Positions 59,505 through 64,000 of a stretch of DNA of 64,000 nucleotides are shown here, in pieces. The DNA comes from Hetaerina americana (Eukaryota > Arthropoda > Insecta > Odonata > Calopterygidae): contig JAKTNV010000010.1 of the NCBI GenBank assembly GCA_022747635.1, positions 46,040,027-46,104,026 of the forward strand. Direction: 5' to 3'. The first letter of the stretch is position 1. Every line of letters begins with the position of its first letter. Below the pieces are notes generated by a model. The model was not told the DNA's origin and searched no databases. It saw nothing but the letters and a program-made list of their open reading frames with translations. A program made the translations under genes and the position numbers.

Positions 59505-59885
59505 CCAGCAAAAATGCACTTTCTAGGGGGAATAATGTGGTAGTTTCCCGTTGCGTCCCACATCGCAGTACTGCGGCCGATGCTGTGAATTTCACTCTCG
59601 CCCGCAGCTAAGGCAGCTGATGCCGGCAGACCATCTCAGTCTGCGCCACTAGTGCCTAATGGTGAAACTGTTGCCATTCACAATGGGTTCAGGCTAACTT
59701 TTTAGAAGGAGTCTATTTTTCTCGTTGCCTAGTTCCTAAATACCATTTTTGTGTTTTTTCTCTTAGTGTGTGGTTGTTTCGTTCCGAAAAACCACTCACA
59801 AATTTTTTAGCTTAGCTGGTCCCGGGGATCGAACTAATGACCTTCGGCTCGATGGGCAGATACGCTACCTCTGGTCTACCCTCAC
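59505..59885 (-). mobile_element. tRNA-headed element ending in LINE leader sequence
   Basis: On the minus strand the head reads GGTAGCGTATCTGCCCATCG, then GAGCCGAAGGTC, then TTAGTTCGATCCCCGGG, a good B box. The AT-rich middle is followed by AGTGGCGCAGACTGAG, then GATGGTCTGCC, and ends GCAACGGGAAACTACC... TTCCCCCTAGAAA. The last 150 bases align with the 5' leader of the RTE-like LINE at 50512-50645. It may be a SINE that captured LINE leader sequence, or the 5' end of a LINE whose promoter is tRNA-like. A near-identical B box alone would not make it a tRNA gene. Confidence 0.7.
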
Positions 59886-59890
59886 CCCCA

Positions 59891-59962
59891 AAAGATACCA
59901 TTGAACTTAGGTGAGGCTGCCTAAGATCACTAACCAGAATTAATCCCAGGACCTGTTTATTA
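59891..59962. repeat. Direct repeat B flanking tRNA-headed element
   Basis: AAAGATACCATTGAACTTA and GTGAGGCTGCCTAAGATCAC are the counterparts of repeat A at 59426-59495. The divergence and about 70-bp length are too large for a target-site duplication. Confidence 0.65.
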
Positions 59963-60359
59963 TCATCATCTATGCCAACTTGAGTATCCAAATCACCTAA
60001 AGCAAGGGCAATTTAAAATCAAATATAAATAAATTTGTTGATAACAATTAAGTTTTTGCGCTAAATTACAAAATATTTCGCAATTAAAATAATCAGAAAC
60101 ATAAAAAAACTATGATAATTACAAGTGAATAGCCTCATGAATGAAACAGGCTTAAATGAACCTTACTTCTAATCTTTTCGGGTTGCGTAGAGGTACCGTC
60201 ACTTCCCTCTCCTCAACTGAAATTAAGTTGAACGACTGAGCCATTATAATCACCGGAAACCTGGGAGGAAACAAAAATATGGGAGTTCTCATTCCTCTCA
60301 TTTCTTCCTTAACCACAACCTCCAGCAGTTTTAATTATCCATGCTCGGTTGTAGTAGCT
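59963..60359. other. Unassigned AT-rich sequence
   Basis: I see no gene or element. Confidence 0.5.
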
Positions 60360-61010
60360 TAAAGTTTAAAAGGGAGGGAGTGGGGGTGGGTTTATGTATT
60401 ACTTGGAAACTCTTGAGGGGTGCCGACGCAAAGTGCATTTGAGGAGATATGTCATGGACGTGGAGGGAAGTTTTCGTGAGGTGCGGGGGTGGATCCAGCC
60501 TTAAGGGGCTGTGACACAAAGGGAGGAGGAGAAGAAGGGGATGAGGGGGAGGAGTATGAGGGTGTGACGGCGGCGGAGCCTTACTCGAGGAATGGTAATT
60601 AATTCGTCCGAGGAGACAGAGGAAGTGCCCCTATTGCCGAGGAATCGCGTGAAAGAGGCCTCTCACTTCTCCAAAGTCCCGCGAAGTTTCCTTTTGCATA
60701 AAACACAAATGAGCTAATATAGTATTCCTTTTTCGTAACAACGGCGTTAAATTTCTTCTGCTACGGTGCAATATTAATTAACGTTATTTGAGGTGCGGGG
60801 ATATAAAAACATTCCCGTACTCCGAGTGCAGCAAAGTTTCGGGCAAATCGTTGTCGTTACATATCTAAGTGCGAAGGCGTCAGATTAAAGAGAATAAACA
60901 TTTCCCCGCCAAGCACCATCTCGGGGGTGGGGTACGTAGGAGGGAAGGAGGAGAGCGTGAAGAAAAACTTAGCGCCTCCCCTCCCCAAGTTGTAGTTCAG
61001 GACTCAAGCA
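60360..61010. other. GC-rich island 9 with possible TATA promoter
   Basis: The plus strand is G/A-rich from about 60360 to 60580 and again at 60925-60970, with a CpG-containing stretch between. GGGGATATAAAAACATTCCC at about 60797-60816 has a good TATA box, and GAGTGCAGCAAAG about 25-30 bases downstream could be a start site. No downstream coding exon was recognised. Confidence 0.35.
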
Positions 61011-63590
61011 GATAAAAATGGAATGTAAACAGCTTCTCATTACATTTTCCTAAAGTTTTCATCACATGCATTTCCTGAATTTATTATTTTAAACTTTTTT
61101 CTTAAGATATATTGAACTGCCTGATCTATTTAAATTATATGGGTAATGTGAATTATTGCGCTTAGTAATAATATCCTATTGAATACATAATGAATTCAGA
61201 TGATCAAAATAATTCCCAGTGCACAGTTTAGCATGGGCAATTATATTTACGTAGCATTGGCTGCGTAAATTCATATTCTTGTTTTAAATATGTGGCATTG
61301 TTATATGTCACACAGAAATGAACTAACTTATTTTTTTGAAATTCTATATTCATTCGAGGACATTCACGTGGCAGGTTTAGAGAGAATTTATCAAAATGTT
61401 ATAATGAGGCTTATAATGTTTCATATGAAAATGAAATGTGATATGCAATAGAAAGTGAAATGCCCAGATGAACTCTTTATTCCAAGTGTGATGGTATGAC
61501 AAGCGATAGCATTGCATTTAAAACACATGCTTGAAATGAAACTTGAATAAACAACTAAAAATATTAAATACTATTACAATGAAAAATGTTTCTAGTGCAT
61601 TCGATAATAATAGGTAATGATGAAAGCTGATTTCATTTTATATGTTACAGGGGAAAATTACAGACAAATATTTTAGCCATTTAAAAAATAAAAACTTTTA
61701 AATGAAGTGTAATGACTGTGCCTGGATCTTTGATGGTTGTCAATATTATTAGTAAATATCAAAAATACTCCTCTAACCTTAGTTAACCAATATCATTATT
61801 TGATTTTACACTGTTTCCAATATATTTTATCATGCCTTCTAATCCCTTCATACCCTTATTAATGTCCATTATTATCTTTTATTTCCTTATTACTTCCATA
61901 GATAGTTTATACCTACTCATCTTCAGTCATCGGCATCACATGACCTCACAACATCTCTCTAGGACAATTTTTTCATATTCATCTCAGTGTCCCTGTCATA
62001 TTTAATACTCTCTTTGGCATCGTTTGCGCTCCGTTTATTTTTTGAGTTTTTTATACCTAATACTCAAAAGTCTTCAGCCTACGGTGTGCGCAAAATCGGG
62101 TTTTGGGCCCATCAGACCTTACCCTCCAGGCCACTCTTCATTCAATTCATATTTGGCAAGATATGAAACATGCCCACAATATCTGACATATCCGTGAATT
62201 GGTTTTAAATTCCCACCCACCTATCTACTCTCTATCTAATATTGTATTCAGAAATTTTGTTCATTAATATTACAATCAAACGCTCGATTTTATTTCCGGT
62301 ATTCGTTCTCATTGAAATTCAAGAAGAAATCCTACTGGATCTCTTTTTTTATCTTTTTATGTGCTCATGTCTCTTTTTTAAAATAAATTTGCTTTTTTCA
62401 ATCTTTCTCTCTTACATCACTGAGAGTAATCTGTCTTTTCCCTCATTGCCTGAGTATTACATTTAAAAGTGTGTGTGACTTATTTCGCTGAATATAAAAT
62501 GTCACCTATGCCATCTATCTTCCGTATTTATCTTACAATACAACAAACTGGGTTTTTATTATCCTCTTTATTTAAATATTTTTCATCAACTTAAAAAGAT
62601 TTTACCCAATTTCACGCCTTACATATATATTTCCTCCGTATTCCCTTGCTACGTATTCAAATACGAATCTTTTGCCATCAAATTCCTTAGATTTGGTGTG
62701 CTACTTTATTTACTGCATTTTCTTCTCCTGAATTCCATACTCACGTTATTAAAATTCCTTAGTTTATTTATTTTGTTATGCATATGAGATTTGCTTCCAA
62801 CCGAATTTTTGTTGCACCAATTTAAAACACTATTAACTATACATCAAAGGTGTTTTGCTATTTCACCAAAAAAGAATGCAATGACATAATTCAAGGTGGT
62901 TAATTTTTATCAGTTCCATTTTAGATCCTGCGTAGAATTTCTCTAAAATTCCCTTTCAAATTCCTCTCCATTTTATTGCCTGTTTACGACCAACATTAGC
63001 AGCCTAAAATGGCATTTCACACCTGTGGGAGGGAAGGAATTTATTACGCGGTTCCAAAATTATTTCATAATATTGAAAGTACTGGTGAAATGCAACGATA
63101 TTTTCAAAGTCATTCCAGAGTATTAGCTATCAATGCACCCTTTCTTTTACATAATTCTGTTGCTTTCTCATTTCTTACATTCATTCTACTTGGATCATTC
63201 TCCATTACTTCACTCCTATCTATTCTTTCACCCATTTTTGCAATGCAAAACCCTAGAATAATAAATTTTCCCCATAAATCATTCTCTCACAATTGTATAC
63301 TTTCGTTCCATGCCGCTCCTTCTTAGGTACGTTCATATTTATATGTTTTACAAGCATATTAATTATGTGCCCAAAATAATATGTTTGTATTTTTTACATA
63401 CATATTATTACTTATCAATTACTCATCTGTCAAAAGTATACATGAACCTTCGTACTTATTTCATGATCGATATTAGATTACCATACGTTAAACCTCGTCT
63501 TAAAAAAAGATCAGTTTTCTAGTTTTGTGGATTAAAAGCAAACATTATTGTTTCAACTTATTTATTTATCGTCTTTTACTCTAAACGTAT
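61011..63590. other. Unassigned AT-rich sequence, pyrimidine-rich in part
   Basis: From about 61800 to 63300 the plus strand is C/T-biased, as in the minus-strand LINE fossil at 34-36 kb, but I could not align any block convincingly. The frames at 62242-62466, 63009-63326 and 63310-63522 are unrecognised. Confidence 0.35.
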
Positions 63591-63826
63591 ACTATGGTGG
63601 AGTAGATTTCTTGCACAGTTCCATCATGGAAGAGTAAAAACCCGGGGAATGTCCGGGGGGGTGGGTCGCGACGAGTAACCTAGCCGGTGATAGATTCGTG
63701 TGAGCTGCCTATTAATATTTTTTGAGTGCAGAATAAGGTCAGTGAATCGAAGAATATAGTGTAAAGGATATAAAAACCTTGGTCGAGATATAAGTGGAGT
63801 TCCTTTGTCAAAAATTATTACTTTTA
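63591..63826. promoter_or_regulatory. GC-rich patch followed by TATA-like box (weak)
   Basis: CCCGGGGAATGTCCGGGGGG and GGTCGCGACGAGTAACC (63641-63680) form a short CpG-rich block in AT-rich DNA. GGATATAAAAACC lies about 100 bases downstream (63768-63780). The same GATATAAAAAC motif occurs at 60800. It could be a promoter or an element leader. No start site can be fixed. Confidence 0.25.
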
Positions 63827-63836
63827 CGGGGTAATA

Positions 63837-64000
63837 AATATATATTAAAACTGAAAATACTGTAGAAGCATTCAGATTGGTTATTAAAGTGAATAATAAT
63901 GGCGTCCATGTTGCAAGTAATGCCGCTGACCTTATGCATGAACATGAAATGTTAGATATATTTTTAAAGTATGATGAATTGTACGGGTATAAAAATTAAA
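63837..64000 (+). other. Short unidentified open frame at window end
   Basis: The frame is open from 63837, reads TENTVEAFRLVIKVNNNG, HVASNAADLMHEHEML and DIFLKYDELYGYKN, and stops at 63998-64000. It has more balanced amino acid use than chance AT-rich frames, and ADL..EHE.LDIFLKY has a faint ankyrin-helix rhythm. There is no ATG near its left end. CATTCAG at about 63869 could be a splice acceptor, which would make this a final exon. No family is assigned. Confidence 0.2.

Noticed and set aside
61800..62500. Pyrimidine-rich stretch resembling minus-strand LINE 3' sequence
   Set aside because: One short match to CAAAAGCCTCCAGTCTACG-type sequence only; co-linearity does not continue.

Overview
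This is nuclear DNA of an animal, most likely an arthropod. It is AT-rich, has long (TA)n microsatellites, and holds transposable elements at every age of decay: mariner, hAT, an APE-type non-LTR retrotransposon best placed near the RTE clade, Penelope-like elements and tRNA-derived SINEs. There are no operons, no closely packed ORFs and no host gene that I can recognise. Species cannot be fixed from the sequence alone. Every long open frame with a recognisable family belongs to a transposable element.

Layout. 0-20 kb: AT-rich DNA broken by GC-rich, strand-asymmetric islands near 0.4-1.0, 7.9-9.0, 12.9-14.2 and 16.0-17.5 kb, plus a 144-bp AT palindrome (4.03 kb), a 92-nt near-perfect hairpin (11.05 kb) and two Penelope-like terminus motifs (4.2 and 18.2 kb). 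20.5-24.4 kb: a dead full-length mariner with a TA duplication, followed at once by an old RTE-like LINE fossil and a GC island. 27.9-30.4 kb: an old SINE, a hAT transposase C-terminus and a Penelope-like remnant with a GIY-YIG endonuclease and inverted termini. 34.0-36.2 kb: a second LINE fossil on the minus strand. 37.2-38.3 kb: a GC island. 41.5-42.3 kb: an internally deleted mariner with perfect 33-bp terminal inverted repeats and an intact DNA-binding ORF. 44.5-45.3 kb: a GC island.

47.4-52.6 kb holds the youngest LINE sequence: one nearly full-length RTE-like copy (minus strand) and one 5'-truncated, internally deleted copy (plus strand). They lie 5' end to 5' end and are separated and flanked by (TA)n tracts. 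Both carry the same in-frame stop in the reverse transcriptase region. 53-60 kb holds a compound microsatellite, a tRNA-like SINE, a broken mariner, a well preserved SINE whose relative is at 28 kb, and a tRNA-headed element whose other end matches the 5' leader of the RTE-like LINE. The last 4 kb is mostly featureless, with possible TATA-type promoters and a short unidentified open frame that ends at the final base.

Functional reading: the LINE encodes an APE endonuclease and a reverse transcriptase, and its relatives could have mobilised the TAA-tailed SINEs. The deleted mariner keeps what a transposase needs to bind DNA but has lost the catalytic core. Nothing here looks like an active host pathway. 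The observations most worth following up are the shared stop in the inverted LINE pair, the sequence shared between LINE leader and tRNA-headed element, the recurrent hammerhead-like CTGANGA/CGAAAC motifs, and the truncated mariner DNA-binding ORF.
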